Below are positions 1 to 7,172 of a stretch of 39,660 bases of DNA, in pieces. Positions within the stretch are counted from its first letter, which is position 1. Each line of letters begins with the position of its first letter. The notes beneath the pieces were generated by a model. The model searched no databases, was not told where the DNA came from, and saw only the letters and a program-made list of their open reading frames with translations. The position numbers were made by a program, and so were the translations under genes. This DNA is from Prevotella sp. (GTDB lineage: Bacteria > Bacteroidota > Bacteroidia > Bacteroidales > Bacteroidaceae): positions 1 through 39,660 of the forward strand of contig JAGCZA010000031.1 in NCBI GenBank assembly GCA_017960525.1, read 5' to 3'.

Positions 1-1
1 C

Positions 2-1486
2 GGCGGGAAGAACCATTTCCTGAGCCGTCCGCGACGGTTTGGCAAGTCGCTCTTAGTGAGCACCTTGCATGCCTATTTTGAGGGCCGCAAAGAGTTGTTC
101 AAGGGTCTGGCAATCGAGAAGTTGGAGACAGAGTGGACGGCATATCCCGTGATACATCTTGACTTGTCTAACGGCAAGTACTACGACGAGACGAGCGTGG
201 ACGACATCTGCGGTGGGCTGCTGAGATGGTATGAGAAGGACTACGGACTGCCTGAACGGAAAGATTGGAAGCTGAGTGACCGCCTCACTGCCATCATCAA
301 AGCGGCTTATAATAAGACGCAGCGCGAGGTGGTCATCCTGATTGACGAGTACGACGCGCCGATGCTCGACACTATCCACAAGCCAGAACTGCAGGAACAT
401 CTGCGGGAGCGCGTGCGCGACCTCTTCTCACCTCTGAAAGCACAGGCACAGTACCTGAAATTTGTGTTTCTGACAGGCATCTCGAAGTTTTCGCAGCTGT
501 CGGTATTCAGCGAGCTGAACAACCTTGATGTCATGACTTTCGACCCAGAGTACGAGGGCATCTGCGGCATCACAGAAGAGGAACTGTTCACGCAGCTGAA
601 GCCCGACATTGAGTGGCTGGCAGAGGCCATCGGTCGTCGGCGCCACAGCCCAATGACCTATGATGAGGCGGTGGCGGAGCTGAAACGGATGTACGACGGT
701 TACCATTTCACCGACCAGATGACCGACATCTACAACCCCTGGAGCCTGTTCTATGCCTTCGAGAAAGGATGGATAGACAACTACTGGTTCGGCACGGGCA
801 CACCCTCGTCGCTCATCAATCTGCTGCGCGTCAAACAAATCGTCATGCCCCAGTTAGAGGGCTTCGAGGCCGATATGCAACGCTTTGATGCGCCGACGGA
901 GCGCATAGAAGACCCCATACCCGTGCTCTTCCAGAGTGGCTATCTCACCATTAAAAGCTACGACCTGCGTCGCAACCGTTTCAAATTAGGATTCCCCAAT
1001 GCTGAAGTGCGTGAGGGCTTTGGTGACTCACTCTATAGATATTACTGTCCTGACTATTTTGGCAGCCGTGAACGGATGGACAACGCCTTATGGGACTTGC
1101 GCGACAAGAAAACCACCTTTGAGAAGTTCCTTGAAAGTGTGCGCAAGTGGTATGCGGGGATTCCCTATTCCATTACAGACAAGAACCAAAACGAACAGTT
1201 CTATCAGGCACTGTTCTATTCGCTGATGGTGGGGCTTGGCATTGATGTGGAGGCCGAGGGGCAGACCAGCGACGGTCGTTTCGACATTGCCCTGAAAATG
1301 GACGATGCCATATACATGCTTGAGTTTAAGTTCAATAAATCCGCAACTGCGGCCACAGAGCAAATCCTGGCGAAGGACTATGCCGTGCGCTTTGCCGCCG
1401 ATGTGCGTCCCGTCTGGGCCGTAGGCCTGAACATCAGTGAGGACCACCGTACCATAGAGAGCTATGAAATGGTAAAAGTGAAGTGA
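2..1486 (+). CDS. AAA-ATPase-like / PD-(D/E)XK nuclease-family protein, 5' partial
   Basis: The frame is open from the first bases of the window and reads a FLSRPRRFGKSLL segment, the degenerate P-loop typical of the 'AAA-ATPase-like' family (DUF1703 group), so the true start lies upstream. A Walker-B-like ILIDEYDAPM follows about 100 residues later. Near the C-terminus, GRFDIALK...YMLEFKFNK matches the D...ExK core of a PD-(D/E)XK nuclease fold. This architecture is greatly expanded in Bacteroidetes genomes, and its biological role is not established. An internal GTG at 56 is in frame but falls after the P-loop, so it is not the real start. The gene lies 36 bases upstream of tyrA, which it has no known link to. 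Family assignment is confident; function is unknown. Confidence 0.85.
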   Translation, partial: GGKNHFLSRPRRFGKSLLVSTLHAYFEGRKELFKGLAIEKLETEWTAYPVIHLDLSNGKYYDETSVDDICGGLLRWYEKDYGLPERKDWKLSDRLTAIIKAAYNKTQREVVILIDEYDAPMLDTIHKPELQEHLRERVRDLFSPLKAQAQYLKFVFLTGISKFSQLSVFSELNNLDVMTFDPEYEGICGITEEELFTQLKPDIEWLAEAIGRRRHSPMTYDEAVAELKRMYDGYHFTDQMTDIYNPWSLFYAFEKGWIDNYWFGTGTPSSLINLLRVKQIVMPQLEGFEADMQRFDAPTERIEDPIPVLFQSGYLTIKSYDLRRNRFKLGFPNAEVREGFGDSLYRYYCPDYFGSRERMDNALWDLRDKKTTFEKFLESVRKWYAGIPYSITDKNQNEQFYQALFYSLMVGLGIDVEAEGQTSDGRFDIALKMDDAIYMLEFKFNKSATAATEQILAKDYAVRFAADVRPVWAVGLNISEDHRTIESYEMVKVK

Positions 1487-1522
1487 AGCGTGATCTCAAA
1501 TAAAAATATATCTTCCGCGATT

Positions 1523-2317
1523 ATGAAAATATTAGTAATGGGTGCAGGCAAGATGGGGAGTTTCTTCATCGACCTGCTGAGTTTTGACCACGAAGTGGCC
1601 GTGTTTGAACGCGACGCGAAGCGCATGCGGTTCACCTACAACTGTCAGCGGTTCACTTCTTATGAGGAGATTGAGGCTTTCCGCCCTGAACTGCTGATCA
1701 ACGCCGTGACGCTGAAATACACCATTCCCGTGTTTCGCGAGGTCATCCCCCATCTGCCGAAGGAGTGCATCATCAGCGACATCGCCAGCGTGAAGACCGA
1801 CTTGAAAGAGTTCTACGAGCAGGCCGGCATGCGCTACGTGTCGACGCACCCCATGTTCGGCCCCACATTTGCCAACCTGCAGCAGCTCTCCGAGGAGAAC
1901 GCCATCATCATCAGCGAGGGCGACTACATGGGCCGCATCTTCTTCAAAGACCTCTACCAGAAGTTGGGGCTGAACATCTACGAGTACACCTTCGAGGAGC
2001 ACGACAAGACGGTGGCCTACTCGCTCTCCATCCCCTTCGTCAGCACTTTCGTCTTCGCCGCCGTGATGAAGCACCAGGACGCGCCTGGAACCACTTTCAA
2101 GCGTCACATGAAGATAGCCAAGGGCGTGCTCAACGAGGACGACTATCTCTTGCAGGAAATACTCTTCAACCCCTACACCCACGACCAAGTGAGCCAGATT
2201 CGCACAGAATTGAAGGAACTCCTGGAGATCATCGACCAGAAGAATGGTGACGGTATGAAGGCGTACCTGACGAAAATCCGCGACAATGTGCGCCGCGACA
2301 TCGAGATAAAAAGCTGA
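1523..2317 (+). CDS. tyrA: Prephenate dehydrogenase
   Basis: This enzyme oxidatively decarboxylates prephenate to 4-hydroxyphenylpyruvate, the committed step of tyrosine synthesis, using NAD(P)+. The protein of 264 residues opens with a Rossmann motif, MGAGKMG (residues 6-12). It then has the SDIASVKT segment (85-92) and the family hallmark THPMFGP (108-114), whose histidine is the expected active-site residue. The C-terminal half is the all-alpha dimerisation domain. I chose the ATG at 1523 because it puts the Rossmann strand directly at the N-terminus; an upstream GTG at 1490 would add eleven poorly conserved residues. No ACT or chorismate mutase domain is fused. The other aromatic genes usually near tyrA in Bacteroidales would lie upstream, outside the window. 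It converges on the ABC permease gene with only nine bases between the stop codons. Confidence 0.9.
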   Translation: MKILVMGAGKMGSFFIDLLSFDHEVAVFERDAKRMRFTYNCQRFTSYEEIEAFRPELLINAVTLKYTIPVFREVIPHLPKECIISDIASVKTDLKEFYEQAGMRYVSTHPMFGPTFANLQQLSEENAIIISEGDYMGRIFFKDLYQKLGLNIYEYTFEEHDKTVAYSLSIPFVSTFVFAAVMKHQDAPGTTFKRHMKIAKGVLNEDDYLLQEILFNPYTHDQVSQIRTELKELLEIIDQKNGDGMKAYLTKIRDNVRRDIEIKS

Positions 2318-2326
2318 ACCGGGACT

Positions 2327-3544
2327 CTACTCGTGGCGGATGGCCTCGATGGGGTCCATATTGGCGGCCTTCTGTGCGGGAATGTAGCCGAACAGCACGC
2401 CAATGAAGACGCAGACGATGAAACTGACGTAGATGCTCCACAGGGGCACGCTGCTGGGCATACCGAAGAGGGGCACCACCCACTCGCTGGCCCCACATCC
2501 GAGGAGGACGCCCAACAGTCCGCCCGTGAGGCTGATAAGGACGCTCTCGATGAGGAACTGCAGGGATATAATCGGCCCTGTGGCACCGACGGCCATACGC
2601 AGGCCAATCTCCTTGGTGCGCTCAGTCACCGAGACAAGCATGATGTTCATAATGCCGATGCCGGCCACCAGCAATGAGAAGGCGGCGGCCACAACGAGGA
2701 TGAGCGTCACGGTGTCCATTGTGGTCGACATGGTCTCCATCATCTCTGCCTGTGAGCGGATGTTGAAGTCGTCGGCGGCATCGCCCTTCAGCTTGTGGTT
2801 GTCGCGCAGTATCTGCGTCAGCTCCTCGATGGCAGCATCGCTCATGTCCTCGGTCACAGCCGAGCAGATGATGTTGGAGAACCACGTCTGGGCGGCAATG
2901 CGTTTCATCACCGTGGTGTAGGGGGCAATCATCACGTTGTCCTGGTCCATGCCCCAGTTGTTGTAGCCCTTGCCTTTGAGCACGCCTATGACGGTCATAG
3001 GTATGGACTTGAAGCGGACGGTCTTGCCGATGGGGTCCACGCCGCCGAAGAGTTCGTTCACGATGGTCTGGCCGATGAGCACCTTCTTGGCGGCCTTCTT
3101 GATGTCCTCCTCGGTGAAGCACTCGCCCTTTTCGATAGTCCACAGGCGGATGTCGATATATTCGGGAGCCTCGCCATAGATGGTGGTCGTGGTGTTGTTG
3201 TTGCCATAGATGGCCTGACCGCTGCTGGTCACTTCTGGCGAGACCTTGGTGACAAAGCGTTTCTCTCGCTCGATGCGCTCATAGTCGGCCATCTTCAGCG
3301 TCTGCATGGCCGACGGGTCTTGGCGCACGCCGCCTCGGAAGTCGGCACCGGGGCGGATGGTCAGCAGATTGGTGCCCATAGTCGAGAGTTCCTTGCGGAT
3401 GCTCTCCTTCGAGCCTTGGCCTATTGACATCATAATGATGACGGCGGCCACGCCGATAATGATACCCAGCATAGAGAGGAACGACCTCATCTTGTTGCTG
3501 GCCACAGCCCTAAGGCTCACTTTGAGAAGATTGAACAGATTCAT
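2327..3544 (-). CDS. ABC transporter permease, MacB/FtsX family
   Basis: A 405-residue permease with the MacB layout. One membrane span (about residues 22-41) follows an amphipathic N-terminus. A large periplasmic MacB-PCD-type domain comes next, then three C-terminal spans (roughly 283-305, 333-352 and 370-390) ending in the typical DPIEAIRHE. Such proteins work by mechanotransmission, moving substrates such as lipoproteins, peptides or drugs from the periplasm through an outer-membrane channel. It starts one base after the stop codon of its ATPase gene at 3546, so the two are translationally coupled and form one complex. No MacA-like adaptor or TolC-like channel is encoded in the window, so the substrate cannot be inferred. 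Confidence 0.9.
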   Translation of the reverse strand: MNLFNLLKVSLRAVASNKMRSFLSMLGIIIGVAAVIIMMSIGQGSKESIRKELSTMGTNLLTIRPGADFRGGVRQDPSAMQTLKMADYERIEREKRFVTKVSPEVTSSGQAIYGNNNTTTTIYGEAPEYIDIRLWTIEKGECFTEEDIKKAAKKVLIGQTIVNELFGGVDPIGKTVRFKSIPMTVIGVLKGKGYNNWGMDQDNVMIAPYTTVMKRIAAQTWFSNIICSAVTEDMSDAAIEELTQILRDNHKLKGDAADDFNIRSQAEMMETMSTTMDTVTLILVVAAAFSLLVAGIGIMNIMLVSVTERTKEIGLRMAVGATGPIISLQFLIESVLISLTGGLLGVLLGCGASEWVVPLFGMPSSVPLWSIYVSFIVCVFIGVLFGYIPAQKAANMDPIEAIRHE

Positions 3545-3545
3545 C

Positions 3546-4298
3546 TTAATCGTCTTGTGGTATTGGCAGGGCGGCGAGTGCCTCGGCTGCCGACTTGATG
3601 TTGGTGTTTACGGTATCCTCGCGTATCTTGCCGTCGCGCAGCATGATGTTGCGGCTGGCGTATTCGGCAATCTCAGGGTTGTGGGTCACGAAGATGATGG
3701 TGTGGCCCTGATGGTATAGTTCCTGGAAGAGAACCAGCATCTCGAAGGAGGTGCGTGTGTCCAGGTTGCCAGTAGCCTCGTCGGCCAGGAGCACGGCAGG
3801 CTCGTTCACCAATGCACGTGCAATGGCCACGCGCTGCATCTGTCCGCCCGACATCTGGTTGCTCTTGTGCTCCAGACGGTCGCCCAGGCCTACGGCTTTC
3901 AGGGCTTTGATGGCGGCCTCGCGACGGTCGCGTGCGCTGTATTTCGAGTTGTACATCAGCGGCAGTTCCACGTTTTCCACAGCGGTGGTCTTGGCCAGAA
4001 GGTTGTAGTTCTGGAACACGAAGCCAATCTTCTGATTTCTCAGGTGGGCGCGCTGGGTCTTCGACATCGTGCGCACAGAGACGCCATCGAGGAAATACTC
4101 ACCGCTGGTGGGCGTGTCGAGACATCCCAGCTGGTTGAGCAGCGTAGACTTGCCGCTGCCGCTGGTGCCCTGAATGGTGACGAACTCGCCCTCGTAAATC
4201 TTGAACGACACGCCGCGCAGGGCTTTCACGGTCTCTGCCCCCACTTGGAAATAGCGCTTTACGTTCTGCAGTTCAATGACTACTTTTCTATCATTCAT
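3546..4298 (-). CDS. ABC transporter ATP-binding protein, MacB/LolD type
   Basis: This is the nucleotide-binding partner of the downstream permease. Numbered from the ATG at 4298 (250 residues), Walker [10 protein letters not shown] is at about 44-52. An [15 protein letters not shown] signature, Walker B with the catalytic glutamate ([12 protein letters not shown]) and an H-loop histidine (FVTHNPEIA) follow, so all catalytic residues are present. A GTG at 4310 could add four residues (MTSN); I prefer the ATG because homologous proteins begin close to the first beta strand ([12 protein letters not shown]). The gene begins a few bases after the nadB stop codon, which suggests cotranscription with nadB although the functions are unrelated. 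The family exports substrates or extracts lipoproteins; the actual cargo is not apparent. Confidence 0.9.
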   Translation of the reverse strand: MNDRKVVIELQNVKRYFQVGAETVKALRGVSFKIYEGEFVTIQGTSGSGKSTLLNQLGCLDTPTSGEYFLDGVSVRTMSKTQRAHLRNQKIGFVFQNYNLLAKTTAVENVELPLMYNSKYSARDRREAAIKALKAVGLGDRLEHKSNQMSGGQMQRVAIARALVNEPAVLLADEATGNLDTRTSFEMLVLFQELYHQGHTIIFVTHNPEIAEYASRNIMLRDGKIREDTVNTNIKSAAEALAALPIPQDD

Positions 4299-4313
4299 AT
4301 TGCTTGTCACTTA

Positions 4314-5897
4314 TCATTTGTCGTAGGCGTGGGGTGGGTAGTCGATGGTGAAGTGGAGGCCACGGCTCTCTTTCCGCTCCAGCGCGAAGCGGGTGATGAG
4401 ATAGCCCACGTTGATCATGTTGCGCAGTTCGCAGATGTCGCGGCTTGCCTTGACACGCTTGAAGAGCCGCTCTGTCTCCTCGTAGAGCATGTCGAGACGG
4501 TCCCAGGCACGATGCAGACGGAGGTCGCTGCGCACGATGCCCACGTAGTTTGACATGATTTGGTTCACCTCCTTGATGCTCTGGGTGATGAGCACCTTCT
4601 CCTCATTGGTCATTGTGCCCTCGTCGTTCCACTCAGGCACCTGCTCGTTCCAGTCGTAGAGGTCAACGTGCTTGAGCGAGTCTTTGGCAGCCGCATCGGC
4701 ATAGACCACGGCCTCGATGAGCGAGTTGCTGGCCAGTCGGTTGCCGCCGTGCAGGCCTGTGCAGGAACATTCGCCCAAGGCGTAGAGTTGCTCGATGGAA
4801 GTCTGTCCGTTGAGGTCAACCTTGATGCCGCCACACATATAATGGGCAGCGGGGCGGACGGGGATGTAGTCAGTAGTGATGTCGATGCCCATCGACAGGC
4901 ATTTCTGGTAGATGTTGGGGAAGTGGTGCCGCGTCTCGTCAGGGTCTTTGTGGGTGACGTCGAGGCAGACGTGGTCCAGTCCGTGGATTTTCATTTCCTT
5001 GTCGATGGCGCGTGCCACAATGTCGCGTGGCGCCAGAGACAGCCGCTCGTCGTACTTCTGCATAAACTCCTCGCCGTTGGGCAGTTTGAGTATGCCGCCG
5101 TAACCGCGCATGGCCTCGGTGATGAGGTAGGCGGGGTGTGTCTCCTTGGGGTTGTGGAGCACGGTGGGATGGAACTGCACGAACTCCATATCGGCCACCG
5201 TTCCCTTGGCGCGATAGACCATAGCGATACCGTCGCCGGTGGCGATGACGGGGTTTGAGGTGGTGAGATAGACGGCTCCACAACCGCCAGTACAAATGAC
5301 GGTAACCTTGGACAGGTAAGTGTCGACGGCTCCTGTTGGGGACAGCACGTAGGCGCCATAGCATCTGATGTGGGGTGAGCGGCGGGTGACACGCACGCCA
5401 AGGTGGTGCTGCGTGATGATTTCGACAGCGAAGTGGTTCTCCTTGATGGTGATGTCCGGGCAGGCTCTGACGGCCTCCATCAGTCCGCGCTGGATTTCTG
5501 CGCCAGTGTCGTCGGCGTGGTGCAGGATGCGGAACTCGGAGTGGCCTCCCTCGCGATGGAGGTCGAAACTGCCGTCGGCCTTGCGGTCGAAGTTGACGCC
5601 CCAGTTTACAAGTTCGCGTATCTGCTCAGGCGCATTCCTCACCACTTGCTCCACGGCCTTGGGGTCGCTGATGTAGTCGCCAGCGACCATCGTGTCCTGT
5701 ATGTGTTTGTCAAAGTTGTCCACGGCAAGGTTGGTGACGCTGGCCACTCCTCCCTGTGCGAAGGAGGTGTTGGCTTCGTCGAGTGAAGTCTTGCAAATCA
5801 TGCACACAGAGCCTTTCTTCTCGCGTGCCACTTTGAGGGCGTAACTCATACCGGCCACGCCTGCGCCAATTACAAGGAAATCGTATTTATAGACCAT
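4314..5897 (-). CDS. nadB: L-aspartate oxidase
   Basis: This FAD enzyme converts L-aspartate to iminoaspartate, the first step of de novo NAD synthesis; quinolinate synthase (NadA) uses the product. The 527-residue protein begins with the FAD-binding strand FLVIGAGVAG (7-16). It continues with SFAQGGVASV, the HSEFRILHHADDTG substrate region and the PAAHYMCGG segment shared with succinate dehydrogenase/fumarate reductase flavoproteins. The ending and lack of quinone-complex partners favour NadB over FrdA/SdhA. Length is normal for the family. nadA and nadC are not in the window. It follows the DUF4143 gene by 22 bases and precedes the ABC genes by three, so it probably depends on a promoter upstream of 7107 unless one lies inside the preceding gene. 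Confidence 0.95.
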   Translation of the reverse strand: MVYKYDFLVIGAGVAGMSYALKVAREKKGSVCMICKTSLDEANTSFAQGGVASVTNLAVDNFDKHIQDTMVAGDYISDPKAVEQVVRNAPEQIRELVNWGVNFDRKADGSFDLHREGGHSEFRILHHADDTGAEIQRGLMEAVRACPDITIKENHFAVEIITQHHLGVRVTRRSPHIRCYGAYVLSPTGAVDTYLSKVTVICTGGCGAVYLTTSNPVIATGDGIAMVYRAKGTVADMEFVQFHPTVLHNPKETHPAYLITEAMRGYGGILKLPNGEEFMQKYDERLSLAPRDIVARAIDKEMKIHGLDHVCLDVTHKDPDETRHHFPNIYQKCLSMGIDITTDYIPVRPAAHYMCGGIKVDLNGQTSIEQLYALGECSCTGLHGGNRLASNSLIEAVVYADAAAKDSLKHVDLYDWNEQVPEWNDEGTMTNEEKVLITQSIKEVNQIMSNYVGIVRSDLRLHRAWDRLDMLYEETERLFKRVKASRDICELRNMINVGYLITRFALERKESRGLHFTIDYPPHAYDK

Positions 5898-5919
5898 ATC
5901 TTCAGAGTTGTTGATATCG

Positions 5920-7107
5920 TTAATAGAGGAAGCCGAGGAGCCAAAGGGGAATCATGTTGCCTCGGCCTATCTCTGTGTTGTAGCGTGCATAGATGACGTC
6001 CTCCTCGTCCTTTGTCTTGCTCTTGGCTTCAGCATTGCATACACAGAAGCGGAGGTTTCCATCGACGAGCCACCAGCCGTCGCGCCCGCACTCATTGACC
6101 ACGTGGTCTTTCCAGAGTGTGTTGACGAAGAATGTCTCCATTGCTGTCTGCTTCTCCACATGGATGGGGTAGATGGCGTAGAGCAGATTGGAGTTGTGGA
6201 GCATGACCCTGGAGGGCTTTTTGGGATAATCCTCCCCCTCACGATAAATCAGGTTCAGGAGACGGGCGTCGGTGAGGTACTTCATATAGTTCATCACGGT
6301 AGCGCGGCTTGTCTCAATCTCGTCGGCGAGCCTTGACACATTGGGGGCTTTGGGCCCCTCTTCGGCCAGCAGATAGAACAACTTCTTGATTTTGATGAGG
6401 TATTTCAGCTCTATCTGTTTGATGAACAAGATGTCCACCTCGGTCATCATGTTCATGGTTTTAAGCAAATTCTCAGAGTAGTTGCGGCGTTCCTGGAAAA
6501 AGGGATAGAAGCCGTGGTGGATGTAGTCCTGGAAATAGCGTCTGGGGGAAACTCTGGGGAGCACTTCGCGGACGATGGATTCATGGTTGTGCAGGATTTC
6601 GTCGAGGCTGTAGGCCCTGAAACTGTTGCCGGTGAGCAGATTGAGAAACTCGCGGAACGAGAAGCCTCGCAGGTTGTAGGAGCGGACGATGCCGTTGAGT
6701 TCCGGGTTTTCGTCTTTGAGCCGCATCACGCTGCTGCCTGTAAACACGATACGGAGGCTTGGGTACAGGTCGTAACAGCGGCGCAACTCCTTCGACCAAT
6801 CGGGCTGCTTAAAGACTTGGTCAATCAAAAGCACTCGCCCGCCGTGGTGGTAGAACTCTCCGGCGAAGTCGGCAATGCCCCGGCCCTGGAAGTAGAAATT
6901 GTTCATATTGATGTAGAGGCATTGCTTGTCTTCCAGGTTGAAATTCTCGCGTGCATACTGTAGCAGAAAGGTGGTCTTGCCCACGCCTCGGGTACCTTTG
7001 ATGCCGATGAGGCGGTCGCCCCAGTCGATTTCGTCCATAAGGCGGCGGCGGACGGGAGCAAGCGTGTGCTCTACCAAGTAGCGGTGTGTGCGGAAAAATG
7101 CCTCCAT
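5920..7107 (-). CDS. AAA_14/DUF4143 family ATPase
   Basis: A 395-residue protein with an N-terminal P-loop domain (GTRGVGKTT, residues 38-46) and a sensor-like FTGSS about 80 residues later. The middle section is winged-helix-like (SRLADEIETSRATVMNYMKYL), and the C-terminal DUF4143 domain carries a nuclease-like AEAKSK segment. These proteins occur in many copies in Bacteroidetes and archaea. Their role is unresolved, with toxin-antitoxin and DNA-related functions both proposed. The Walker B motif reads LLIDQVFK: the position normally held by the catalytic glutamate is Gln97 (codon CAA at 6819-6817), so hydrolysis may be impaired. The start codon lies only about eight bases after a TACCTTTG promoter element, which suggests a leaderless or nearly leaderless transcript. 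It is the first gene of the nadB/ABC run. Confidence 0.85.
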   Translation of the reverse strand: MEAFFRTHRYLVEHTLAPVRRRLMDEIDWGDRLIGIKGTRGVGKTTFLLQYARENFNLEDKQCLYINMNNFYFQGRGIADFAGEFYHHGGRVLLIDQVFKQPDWSKELRRCYDLYPSLRIVFTGSSVMRLKDENPELNGIVRSYNLRGFSFREFLNLLTGNSFRAYSLDEILHNHESIVREVLPRVSPRRYFQDYIHHGFYPFFQERRNYSENLLKTMNMMTEVDILFIKQIELKYLIKIKKLFYLLAEEGPKAPNVSRLADEIETSRATVMNYMKYLTDARLLNLIYREGEDYPKKPSRVMLHNSNLLYAIYPIHVEKQTAMETFFVNTLWKDHVVNECGRDGWWLVDGNLRFCVCNAEAKSKTKDEEDVIYARYNTEIGRGNMIPLWLLGFLY

Positions 7108-7115
7108 ATTATGTG

Positions 7116-7123
7116 CAAAGGTA
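7116..7123 (-). promoter_or_regulatory. Bacteroidetes -7 promoter element upstream of DUF4143 gene
   Basis: The minus strand reads TACCTTTG here, a match to the TAnnTTTG element. No good TTTG lies about 19 bases further upstream, so the -33 half is weak. The element ends about eight bases before the ATG at 7107, leaving almost no untranslated leader. Confidence 0.55.
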
Positions 7124-7172
7124 CGAAGAAAAACGGAAATGCTGTATGTGGCCTGTCCAATTTTTCATTTTT

